From assembly GCA_035772785.1 (NCBI GenBank), contig JAOCPU010000007.1, positions 248,001 through 312,000 on the forward strand: DNA of 64,000 nt, written 5' to 3'. Positions 1 through 9,363 of the stretch are shown piece by piece. Positions within the stretch are counted from its first letter, which is position 1. Each line of letters begins with the position of its first letter. The translations under genes and the position numbers were made by a program. This DNA comes from Phlebiopsis flavidoalba (taxonomy: Eukaryota; Basidiomycota; Agaricomycetes; Polyporales; Phanerochaetaceae). Under the pieces are notes generated by a model. The model was given only the letters and a program-made list of their open reading frames with translations, was not told the DNA's origin and searched no databases.

Positions 1-1283
1 ATGGATACGGGCGGTCTGATCATCCGTGCATCTCCTAGTAGGGTTCGTGTTAAGCCAAGATGTGACGACACAGGATGAAGGTCACTCACAGCAATAGCTT
101 GGTGGAAAGCTTGCCGCAGATGACTTCGCGCGACGTGTGGTCGACACTGTGTCCTTGTGCGGTTCATGACTTGCCACTACCCAGTAAGCAGTGTACAGAC
201 AGATCCCCATTTGCGCTGGGTTGAGCAAGACTTTAAGTCGACGCGGCTTGGGGTATGCTTTGCGTTGTACCGCGCAACCGCACGCTTGCATGGGCCCGAA
301 CAAGAGGCCGGAGACGGGGACATCGACGCCGAACATGATCGATACTCGCTCGACGCTCCCGTCTAGCTAGAGGACGTCTCATGAAGGGGGATGTCATGGC
401 CACCGTGACATTCGACTTGTCGGTACCGGCCGCTTGCTCTAGTATGCTCGCCAGGCAAGAGTGAGAAGTCGTCGCTTGGGAATCCTAGGTCTTGTGGTCG
501 TCCAAAGTTGACTTGAACGCGGCTGGGATTTCGTCGGGGCGCGTTGCAGTGTATGGGGCAGGATCAATCCCCCCACAGCCCCCCTTTTTTCTACGGGACC
601 GCAGCAAGAAGCCAATCGCGAACCATTGGCGAGGAGGCGGGGATTTGTTCCGTTGGGTCAAAGGCCTCGGGTTGCGCTGTACTTGGCCCGTCGGCTTGCC
701 ATGAAACGGCGCGAAGGCGAGAGCAATCGATATGCGAAGGCTGTCTTCACAATGTGACATGGCGTTCAAAAACGGCCCGAATTCATGCTTGATTTACGAG
801 AAGAGGGGCTCGTCTTGGATTGTACTAGGAGGCAGACGCGAGGTTGAAAACAAGATCAGCTGCACATCAAAAACGGCCAAACTCACGGAAAATAGGCTTC
901 ACTACAATGGAATATATTGATAATTTCATTAGAGTCGGCCTAGCTTCAGTAAACGCCCTGGTTTTGAATTATCGAACTTCGTTTGCCTTCTTTCTAGTAA
1001 CCGCCGTTGCGACATTTCACATGCCTTCACATAAGGTGCTAGAGGCCCGTGGAAAGCATCCAAGCCGAGTTCTGTTGTGCGCATCCTGGGTATGGGTGCA
1101 GGTAAAAGACCAAACCGCGACGGTTCTGCCCTGGTAAGCCCCGAGAGCCCAGACCCCATTTTAGGCCCAGTTCGTTTAGCATTCAGTCGGAGTTTGCAAG
1201 CGATCCTTAAGCGCGTGCCCCAAATAGACGAACCGAGCGTGATCAGGGCACGATTGTCTTTGGCGCGAGCAGCTCTCACCTTC
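1..1283. other. Intergenic, no gene recognised
   Basis: Short open frames on both strands show no family features, codon continuity or plausible intron chains. An 11-base string, CAAAAACGGCC, occurs twice 101 bases apart (767-777 and 868-878). A pyrimidine-rich stretch lies near 568-592. The right part is presumably the promoter of the F-box gene starting at 1284. Confidence 0.4.
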
Positions 1284-3430
1284 ATGTCCGCCATGTCGTC
1301 CTGTGTCGGCTTTCCCGAACCCCCCACCCGCGCCACGCTTGCAGATGCGCGTACCCTTCTCGCTGCGCAGCGTGCTGCTGTCGGCGACATCTCCGCCAAG
1401 ATCCAGGACGCCGAGGCCGAGCTTGCGCGCATCGTGCGAGCCAAGCAGGAAGCTCTATCCAGGAAATGCAGAAGGACCGCGAGGCCATGGAGGAGCAAGT
1501 GTCCCGCACATTGGCCTACCTGGCGCACATACGACGTCTACCACACGAGCTCCTCAGCCACATATTTATAGGTTCATATTCGAAGACCCGTCCCTGCTGT
1601 GCATGGATTTTGGCCTCCGTATGTTCACTGTGGCGCAGGCAGGTATTATCTATGTCCAAAACTCTGGTCTAAGGTAAGCCCATTTCGACCTTTGTTTACG
1701 TTCTGGGCTACCGTGGGTGGGGTGGCGTGCTGCACCCCACTCCTGTGCCATGGGCGCATAGCGCAGCGTGCTGTAGCCACGCCCATACTTGACGCACTGA
1801 AATCTCCAATGCTTATTAATTTCCGACATTAGATACGCCTCATGACGACCCCCAACTCCTCGCCAGACACTGTACGCTTGTGGCTAGAGCGTTCAGTAGC
1901 AAACTCCATGCCTCTGGACATCGAGATATTCCTACGACCACGGAGTCCAACACCGAGACGAGACGTGCCGTCCCTGCACCGCCGCTCTTCGACAGCCACG
2001 CTCTCAACTGTCAGCGGGTGGGAATGGTCGGAAAATGATACCCCAGGCGAGACTCCAGGCCCTGCCGACGACCCCCGGACAGGGGGTGGCGGTCCCGCAT
2101 TTATCCCACATACCGACTCATGGGCAGCCACATTTCAGTGCCTGTCACCACAATACCGAACAGCCCTCCCATTCACCATCACCACACGTGCACGCTGGGC
2201 CGGTGCCCATATAACCATGAAGTTCTACCCATCTCGAATTGGCATCATGTTTGTCAGCAATCTCGCACCCACCGCTGGCATGCACTGGGGTTATATTGCG
2301 TTCTACTACCTCATTCAGCAAATGCACAGATGGGAACGCTTCGTGTTCCGATTTGACAGGCAATTCGCGTCCATCAATGCACTGAAGGTGATGACTGGTG
2401 AGTTTTATAACATGGATTTTCTTGATTAGTCACCTCACTCAACTTTCTGCGGTTCTATCTAGGTGATGCTCCACTGCTGCGAGAGTTTGAAGTTTCCAGC
2501 GGGGAAGCGCGGTCTCGCAAACCCACGACTGGACGTGGCTACCGTGCGCCAAAGCAGCCAATCCGCCTAACCTGCCGCGGCTCACTGCATTAACATTGCA
2601 ATATGTCCCCTTCAAATGGTCGTCGTCGTTGTTCACGAAACCTACGATCTCTGTGCCTGCGCACAGTCCCACAATACACCATTGCCCTCGACCGTATCCC
2701 CAATATATCATCAACTCTAATCCTCAACTCGAAAGTCTCTCATTACACGTCGCCTCAGCGAACGCTGCAGTCCTTCCTCTAACCCAGATGACCCTCAAGC
2801 ACGTGAAGTCGTTCAGCATTGGCGGACACTTCCCTACTCGGCCACCTGTTGGAATGCATCGCCCTGCCAGTCGTCGAGAGCCTTGTCATCGACATCGAAG
2901 CCCGGGACCCGGTCGAGGAGCTGCTCACCCAATCTTCTCGTGCGCTCGCACCACCCGCCCGTTTACCCATCTCTCTATCTGCTACGCTAGCCATGCACAA
3001 CCAGAGCAGTGCCATGTACTACCACGCCGGCTCGGGCAATCACCTCGTGGAAACTTCCTGAGCGAGCTTGAGAACCTGATCACACTCCAGGTCGGCACGG
3101 CGCGCCATTCGACCCGCTCGTTGCGATTTCTGGGGCGTGCCCGAAGACGACGGCCAGGACCAGTGGTACTGACCCCCCAACCTCGTCTCGCTCGCCATGC
3201 AGGCGTGCCGCCCGACGCATTCGGACGGCGTCGCGAAGCTCGTGCAGATGGTCGAGGCGCGGAACCCTGACGAGGCGTCCGGCACGCAGCCCATGGTCGC
3301 CGCGGGTGTCGCACCTACGCGTCTGCGTTCTATGAAGCTCCATGACTGCGCGGCGTTGGGTGCCGACGTGATCAAGTGGCTAAAGGGGAGGATATCCGAG
3401 GTGGTGTGCACCGAGCCGCACGATAGGTGA
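1284..3430 (+). CDS. F-box domain protein
   Basis: The N-terminus is an alpha-helical, coiled-coil-like stretch (about residues 15-75, rich in Ala/Arg/Glu, including LLAAQRAAVGDISAKIQDAE). It is followed by the F-box core LPHELLSHIF and then SVCSLWRRQV. This is the arrangement seen in many Agaricomycete F-box proteins, which recruit substrates to SCF ubiquitin ligases through Skp1. Downstream exons (1842-2429, about 2590-3060, 3120-3430) encode leucine-rich repeat-like strands ending in a segment with LVQMVEARNP and LRSMKLHDC. The start is the first ATG of the coiled-coil frame and the stop is TGA at 3428-3430. The frame slips once near 1465, where the coiled-coil and F-box frames must join. 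Substrate unknown. Confidence 0.75.
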
Positions 3431-3727
3431 GCGTGATTTGTCCGCTAATTAGAACTTTCGTGCTGAAATCCACAAGCTCAGGGTTGCGTAGTCCATCATA
3501 TGGGTGGTTTGTAATCAGGTTTGTATCGTTTTCTTGGATCGTTGGGACTTGTGTACGGAAGGGCCGCCGATATATATCCTGTAGCGCTTCTCTTCGTATT
3601 TCATTAGGGCTTGTATCTGTCGCGTGGTTCCTGGATATTCTTGTATCTTACTTGTAGCGCATTGTATTAAGTACTACATTGGCATATGTCGTGGAGGTTT
3701 TTATGTTGGATATTACAACAGCAACTA

Positions 3728-3754
3728 CAGTGATGGACCGGTCCTTGAGACACC
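3728..3754 (+). repeat. Left TIR of mariner-type MITE
   Basis: These 27 bases are the exact reverse complement of 4360-4386. A second partial copy of the inner half (TCCTTGAGACAG) follows at about 3761-3772. Confidence 0.9.
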
Positions 3755-4359
3755 CCCAGTCCTTGAGACAGCCGACCCCCCCACTCAGGGCTGATATACA
3801 GTACGCTATAAATCGCCGAAAAATGACAGTAATCACCCATATATACTGAAGTAGTGTAATCCAGCTTCACGAGGGGCTGTATTGAATCCTGCTCGAGTGC
3901 TCACCAAAAGGTGGGTTTTAGGACCCATTCCAGAAATGATATGATTACTACGCAAAGATGCTGTTGTGCTTCGACTCTCGGAAAGCTCCGGTATGTATAC
4001 GTATGTACTGCCCACACCACTTAGCATACAAAGATTCGTGATACGTGTGTTTGAATCTGACTACCGAGCATCCGGTGGTTGAACCGAGCACGACGAGGAG
4101 TGCTGAAGTCGGCGCCTAGATGTGATTGCAGGCTATTTTATGGAAATCCATCAGTGATTTCTTCCCATTTGCGGGTGTCTCAAGGAGTGGTGGGCTGGCG
4201 CCTCTGCCATTTTGCTCGGCATTGCGAAGGCTCACGTTGACATTGCAGTACCCTCCTGGAAATATATGAGCGTACTGTAGTACATTAATCCTTAATTACT
4301 GTGTAAAAAAAAGTGGATTTTAGACAACCGCTACAAGCTATTTAGTATTTTCTCAAAAT

Positions 4360-4386
4360 GGTGTCTCAAGGACCGGTCCATCACTG
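4360..4386 (-). repeat. Right TIR of mariner-type MITE
   Basis: These 27 bases are the exact reverse complement of 3728-3754, and TA follows immediately. Confidence 0.9.
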
Positions 4387-4389
4387 TAA

Positions 4390-4412
4390 GGCCCTGTTCA
4401 GTTGCACGCGGA
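4390..4412 (+). repeat. Left TIR of Harbinger-like element
   Basis: These 23 bases are identical to the reverse complement of 6784-6806. Weaker similarity extends inward. Confidence 0.88.
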
Positions 4413-4688
4413 TCCGATTCCGCGTCGTATGCGAAATGATGGGATGTGACAGAATTGACTGCCCGTTACTGATGTGACTATGGCCCTTACGCGCTCAAGG
4501 GGACGTCACACAAGCCTATTACAATGGGGCCAGTAAGACACTCAACAAATCATCGAAAAACTGGCTAGAAAGATCTACTTACCGTCTGAGAAGTGCATGT
4601 GACAGTAATCAAGCCATTTCACACTTGAGACCCTGTGTTTTCATGCGCTTTCGCTGAAGAACGGAGCTCGGCGCTCAACTGCAGAGAA

Positions 4689-4748
4689 TCTCTGAATTGG
4701 AAAGTCTCACTGGGGCTTGTGTGAGACGTGAGATCTGTGAGACGGCGC
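4689..4748 (+). repeat. Subterminal inverted repeat, left
   Basis: The block starts TCTCTGAATTGGAAA and ends GTGAGACGGCGC. It matches 6604-6675 in inverted orientation with small gaps. The right copy contains a short tandem array of CTCACAAAT units. Just inside the left copy is a perfect 16-base palindrome, GTGACTGCGCAGTCAC, at 4760-4775. Confidence 0.75.
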
Positions 4749-4866
4749 CTGCAGCATGCGTGACTGCGCAGTCACAGACGCTTGCCTCTCCCAAGTCGGC
4801 GCGCTTGGGCGTCTCTGCCTCCGCCCTCCGACTTGGGCGTCTCCACGCGCTGCCTGCTCTCTGCGC

Positions 4867-5835
4867 CGCACCAGAAGAACTATACCGCTCAATGATATAC
4901 TTTTCGAAACCGTCCGTCACTAGCAACACGCGACCGCTTCAATACCTGCAACGGCTCCACGACGACTACCCCAAGCTACAGTCTACTCAATGCTATACTT
5001 TCTTAATCAGCCTCGCTATTGGTTCAGGCGAGTTGGACACCGCTGCGCGCTTGCTACATGGGATGTCAGACCGGGAGGTGGGAGAGAATCTGGAGACGAG
5101 GGTGCTGAGGGTGCGACTGATGATTCGGCGGGGGCTTTGGGTAGAGGCATGGGCGGCCCAGACCGCGGCAGGGCCACTGCCTCTGCCAGCTCGAGTTCTT
5201 TGGGACCATCAAGTACTGACGGCAAGCGTGTCATGGATGACGACGCGCTGCACGAACATCTGTCCAACCGAGGTCCGCTTCGCGCACGACAGGAAGAGTA
5301 TGCCCCGCATTTGGTTTCAGCAACTATGACGCTGCCCTCGGTCTCTTCGCGTCCGGCCTCTGTCCGGTCATAGAGGTTCCGACGAACATGACGAGGGCCC
5401 TGTGCCGGCAGCAGTCCGCCCTGTGGCTCCGGCGATAACCAGCGGACGACGAGGCGCAGACCAGCTGTGGTTCGAACGCCAGCGCGCAGAGGACGACGTG
5501 TGGCGAGCACCAACGCGGCCGAGCCTGTCCACCGAGCACGCGCGGTATGACCTCCTCATGCGCCACTTCCCCCCGCTCACACCCGCCGAGATGGCGCGCA
5601 TGCCCCCGCGCGTCGTGCAGACCCTCGTCGAGTGGTTCGTGCGCACAGGCAACCGCGCCGCGCCGCGCGCAGCACAAGCACGTCCTACCTCGCGGGCCCT
5701 CCCGCGCACGCTCAGCCCCCGCGAACGCGCGCGCGCGTGCCTCAGGATCATCCACCCGCATCCCGCCACAAGAACCGACAGGAGACGCAGCACGCATGCC
5801 GCCTACTGGAGACTGTGTCTTATAAGGACCTCCAG
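4867..5835 (+). pseudogene. Captured, broken helical-repeat (PPR-like?) gene
   Basis: Coding-like sequence runs in one direction but changes frame several times. Pieces include YTFLISLAIGSGELDTAARL (near 5000-5060), LETRVLRVRLMIRRGLWVEA, MTRALCRQQSALWLRR and MARMPPRVVQTLVEWFVRTG (near 5590-5650). The helical pattern with repeated LISLAI/AARLL-type segments resembles fungal pentatricopeptide or other alpha-helical repeat proteins, but I cannot name the gene. It lies wholly inside the Harbinger-like TIRs, is not a transposase, and has no credible start or stop. I infer a host gene fragment copied into the element. The frameshifts could be decay or consensus errors. Confidence 0.5.
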
Positions 5836-6603
5836 GGCGCGGGTATCGAGGGTCGGTGAGGTCCAGCCGACCGGCATTGGATAGAGTGCGAGACCGGAAG
5901 CGAATTAAGGAAAGCTTTTCTCGAAGACTGGTCTGAGGCGAGGGAGTCAACGCGAGGGACGAGGATGACATGGAGGCTTGTGCAAGGGCGCTGTCGGAGG
6001 GGCATCTGAATTAAACAATCATTGGAACACATCATGTTAGACGGACGTACAGTAAAGCGCCACCGGCCGACATATGCGACGATGTGGTCTCAAACGACTG
6101 CTTCCCTCGAGACTGGACCGAGTCGAAACTCGGTCTGGTGTCTACCGGGCTTCGCGTGTCCCTGCCCCAGGGCTTCTTTCCAGCATCTCGTTTGCCAAAG
6201 CCGAGAAGACCTCGTTTGCCCGCACTGTCCTGTTCATCAGACTCGGGGAGTGGTCGTCCTCGAGCTCCCACGGGGCGCGAGAGTGCACGGTCATTTTGGG
6301 GCCATAGGTGCTCACCCTGAGCACCTCGGTGTCGGTGATAGTGATGCATGTCTGAGAAGGTGCAGGTTACAGAATAGAGCCTGAGAGATATCATGTAAAG
6401 AAGACATTTAGGCACAGAGGAGACTCAGAGAGGGCCAATATACTAGCAATTTTCGACGACTCTTTGCAGGCAAGGAGAGAATAGACGTCGTGTCCATATA
6501 CTGCAATCCGGATCATGAACGGCGGCATGTCCATTTCGGGTAGCGCGGATCAACGTAGCGTCCGCGGACAAGCGCCAATAACGCCTGTGACTGCCATCTA
6601 TAA

Positions 6604-6675
6604 GCGCCGTCTCACAAATCTCACAAATCTCACAAAGCTCACAAAAATCTCTCGTGAGATTTTCCAATTCAGAGA
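6604..6675 (-). repeat. Subterminal inverted repeat, right
   Basis: This is the inverted partner of 4689-4748. It contains three to four tandem CTCACAAA(T/G) units, which account for its greater length. Confidence 0.75.
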
Positions 6676-6783
6676 CGTCCTCCTCAACTGAGCATCGTGG
6701 GAATGTATTGATGTGACTACCATGTTTAGAAGGGGTGACTGCCGCGATCACGACATTGCGTCGGATCCGGATACGACGCGGAT

Positions 6784-6806
6784 TCCGCGTGCAACTGAAC
6801 AGGGCC
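6784..6806 (-). repeat. Right TIR of Harbinger-like element
   Basis: This is the exact inverted copy of 4390-4412, followed by the TAA target duplication. Confidence 0.88.
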
Positions 6807-7040
6807 TAATTGCGGGTCTAAATATTCATGGGGTACTGTACATGAGTGCATGACATCGGGCGAGTCCCGCGAGAGACATGTATGTGTATGGCATGGACGG
6901 ATATGAATAATGATACACGAAAACCAAACATCCTCCTAGAATGGAAAAGGTACACGGCGACGAGAGAAGACGAGCGCACACACCGTATGTATGGAGTGGC
7001 GCTGCGAAGGGATTGCACAAGGCAATAACCGGTCAGAGGT

Positions 7041-7555
7041 CTATTTCTTCCCAGACTCGATAGCATCGCCATTCTTGCACGCTACAATCTTGATCTTGCT
7101 CGCCGACACCATGTCATTCGCTTCCATTTTGAAGGAGGCGTTCTTGACGATGAAACGTCCAGACGTCGTCGCAGAGGCGGTATGTATGAAGGTGGCCCTG
7201 TACATCCCAATGTTATGTGCGTGGAAGAAGCCAATAGGATACGAGTACGCACCTTGAGCGATGTCTTGTTCTTTGACCTGCTTGACCATGGTATCCGCCA
7301 GCGACTTGTCGAACTGCGCCGCAGATGAGCCTTCGCGCCTAGTACACCGCTCTCCGCGTAAGACGCACCTGTTGAAGGACCTTCATTGCCAACTGAGGAG
7401 TGATCGAGCCGCTCGTAATGAGCTCGTCCAATGAGTCCGTGAGCGCCATGCCGATGCTATGTTGCGGCCTCTGAGCTCACAGTGCGGGGGCCACGGTAAG
7501 AAGGTGGGGACGTACGAAGAGCCGCGGTAAAAAACTCATAGTACGCCGAGGCCAT
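7041..7555 (-). CDS. TOA2: Transcription factor IIA small (gamma) subunit
   Basis: TFIIA binds TBP on promoter DNA in the nucleus. Four exons read in order: MASAYYEF... (start codon at 7555); [20 protein letters not shown] with [28 protein letters not shown]; and [20 protein letters not shown] to a C-terminus containing KIKIVACK. These match the N-terminal helical bundle and C-terminal beta-barrel of TFIIA gamma at the usual length of about 110 residues. Two frameshifts sit in homopolymers: six A's at 7529-7534, where conservation expects four (FYRG), and three A's at 7153-7155, where it expects two (WTFIVKN). Both are most likely sequencing errors. The gene is divergent from the gene at 7889 across a promoter with repeated CGTGAC motifs. 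Confidence 0.92.
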
Positions 7556-7680
7556 CTTGGTTACTCTATGTAGGAAACGAACGACGAGAAGTGGAGACAG
7601 ACAAGAAGTATACTGAAGGGTTGGACACGCGACGAAGGAGTCTGAAGCAAGGCATGGGTCGGTCGTGGCGCTGCTTACAA

Positions 7681-7745
7681 CCGCCGTCACGTCGTCACGC
7701 CCGCCGGCCCGCCATCAACTTTGGTGTCACGAATTCGTGACTTCC
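7681..7745. promoter_or_regulatory. Divergent promoter with four CGTGAC/GTCACG motifs
   Basis: GTCACG or its complement occurs at 7686-7691, 7694-7699, 7726-7731 and 7736-7741. The last two form a perfect 16-base palindrome, GTCACGAATTCGTGAC. The cluster lies 130-190 bases upstream of the TFIIA start. Similar clusters precede RPT6 and the gene at 12076. The binding factor is unknown. Confidence 0.55.
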
Positions 7746-7888
7746 GCGCCAGTGGCCTGCCTTGAGGTGACCACGACGGGTGGCCAATGCAAAATTCGGG
7801 ATAAATGAGACCCCCTTCAACCTGTCTCAGCTTTCAGCCTCATTGTCACAGGCACTCCCAAACGTCGTTGTGTTATCCGTGAATAGTC

Positions 7889-9144
7889 ATGACGAAAAAG
7901 AAGTCCAAGACGAAACTCCCGGTGAGTCTTTCAATATACCGTTGTTGAAGTTGAACATTAGCACTCATATTTCCATCAGTTACAGTTTACCGTTGAAAGT
8001 ACCCGCCCCTGTCCTGAGTGCGACAAAGAGGTCACTATTGGCCTAGGAGGTGAATACAACTGGCAGCAGCAACATCTCGCCAGCAAGGCGCATCAGGAGG
8101 CCATTGAGAGAGTGGCTCGGGCACCGGCATTGGCGAGACAGCAGAACTTTATGCGCGGATTCTTCAATCGAAATGGCGAAACATCAACTCAAACCAGCTC
8201 GAACACTAACCACCGCGCACCATACCCCTACACTTACCCGTGTGCAATGCAACAATATGACCTATGCCATTCAGTTGGCGGTGCCCGAAGAAAGTACAGT
8301 CATACCCTCGTACCTCGAGGATGTGACCATATTGCAGCAGTCCGAGTCCGACCACAAAACACAGCCTATATGGATGAACAGACACAACAAAATGGAGCCT
8401 ACGTCAATATCCCACCCCAATACACCGCTCTCACAGCCCATAGGTCCAAATAATCTCGTGCGTCCCACCGAGGGCCGACCCTACTCCGGAGGTGCTTTCC
8501 GTAAACGATCCACTGGTTGGTTCGTCGACTGATTCCAGCTGTGGCGACGAGCTTGCGTCTCGTCAGGGGTTGTCACGAAAGCGCAAAGGCGCGCCCGACG
8601 CATCCCAAGGGCCCCTCTGACCAAGATTCATGCTGTGGAGAGTGTGGTAAGCCTTACGACAGTCCGCTGTCCGACCTTCCCTTTGTAATGTGCGACGGAG
8701 TCGGCGTACACGAGTGGTGAGTACCACAAAATCTGAAATGCTTCCCATGAACCGAATCCTGAGCACGACCCCAGTTCCACTTGACCTGTCGTGGGTTGTC
8801 ACAGATGCCACCGTCTGGTGAACGGTTTTCTGCGGGGATACCTGTGTAAGGGACACACCAGAAAGCTCACGCAAGATGCGAAGCAGGCATTTTGAATACA
8901 ACATAGACAGTCTACATGTGATGCAAATATTACCCGTGAACTCGAGCGTCGTGGGTCCCAGGCTCTCAAGCCGACCGAAGTGGCGGCAGATCGGCATATT
9001 ACCAATATACTCATGCCTTGTCATTTTGGCATATCCCGCCTTGATTATGAGACCACGACTGCACGTCAAGAACCAGTAATATGTCTGTAGTGCAAATATG
9101 TCGGAGTCGGTACGGCCCCGACTAATGTTAACAGGGGGCGATAA
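7889..9144 (+). CDS. Zinc-finger plus PHD-like finger protein
   Basis: The first exon is MTKKKSKTKLP, joined across an intron (GTGAGT...CAG) to a U1/BED-like C2H2 finger: CPECDKEV, then WQQQHLASKAHQE. A Gln/Pro-rich linker follows, then a PHD-like segment: CGECGKPYDSP, FVMCDGVGVHEW, then across an intron FHLTCRGLSQMP and a FFCGDTC-like end. PHD fingers usually read histone H3 tails in the nucleus. The fourth zinc ligand (CDxC) reads Val here (CDGVG), either a real loss or a base error. A further segment (ITRELERRGSQALKPTEVAA) leads to a possible stop at 9142-9144. Frames slip several times. The exact product is unknown; a nuclear or chromatin role is inferred. Confidence 0.55.
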
Positions 9145-9363
9145 AGGCTGTTCGAACACAAGACGAAGACGGTGAGTAGACTAAGTACACCAACCCTAGG
9201 GTAAGAAATATATATGCGGTGGTGAAAAGGTGTAGTGGGAGGGTGTCGCAGTACGTTGTCTAAATGGGCTAAAAGCTTGAAGTTCCTAGACGAGTATAAT
9301 GCATAAATAAGAGATAGCATGTGGCATAATCCATCCGCGGGAAGCTCATCCAGAAAATGGTTT

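Larger units (their letters stand above)
3728..4386. mobile_element. Tc1/mariner-type MITE, 659 bp
   Basis: The element is bounded by perfect 27-base terminal inverted repeats beginning CAGTGATGGACCGGTCC, and is flanked on both sides by the dinucleotide TA (3726-3727 and 4387-4388). TA duplication and CAGT-type ends are hallmarks of the Tc1/mariner superfamily. The interior has no transposase frame, so it is non-autonomous. Extra copies of the inner TIR motif TCCTTGAGACA lie just inside the left end (about 3761) and, inverted, at about 4174-4186. The right TA is also part of the TAA target site of the Harbinger-like element that follows. Confidence 0.85.
4390..6806. mobile_element. PIF/Harbinger-like element carrying gene pieces
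   Basis: The outermost 23 bases (GGCCCTGTTCAGTTGCACGC...) are perfectly inverted at the right end, and the similarity continues imperfectly through ATTCCGCGTCGTAT. TAA flanks both ends (4387-4389 and 6807-6809). A three-base TWA duplication with GGNCCTGTT ends is typical of PIF/Harbinger elements. A second inverted block lies inside (4689-4748 against 6604-6675). No DDE transposase or MADF/Myb partner protein is visible. The interior instead holds coding-like sequence of a cellular protein, so this looks like a non-autonomous, gene-capturing ('Pack-type') element. The superfamily is inferred from ends and target site only. Confidence 0.8.

Noticed and set aside
4390..6806. Interior of the Harbinger-like element as a transposase gene
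   Set aside because: No DDE-type or HTH-like motif is present in any frame, and the helical-repeat character does not fit.
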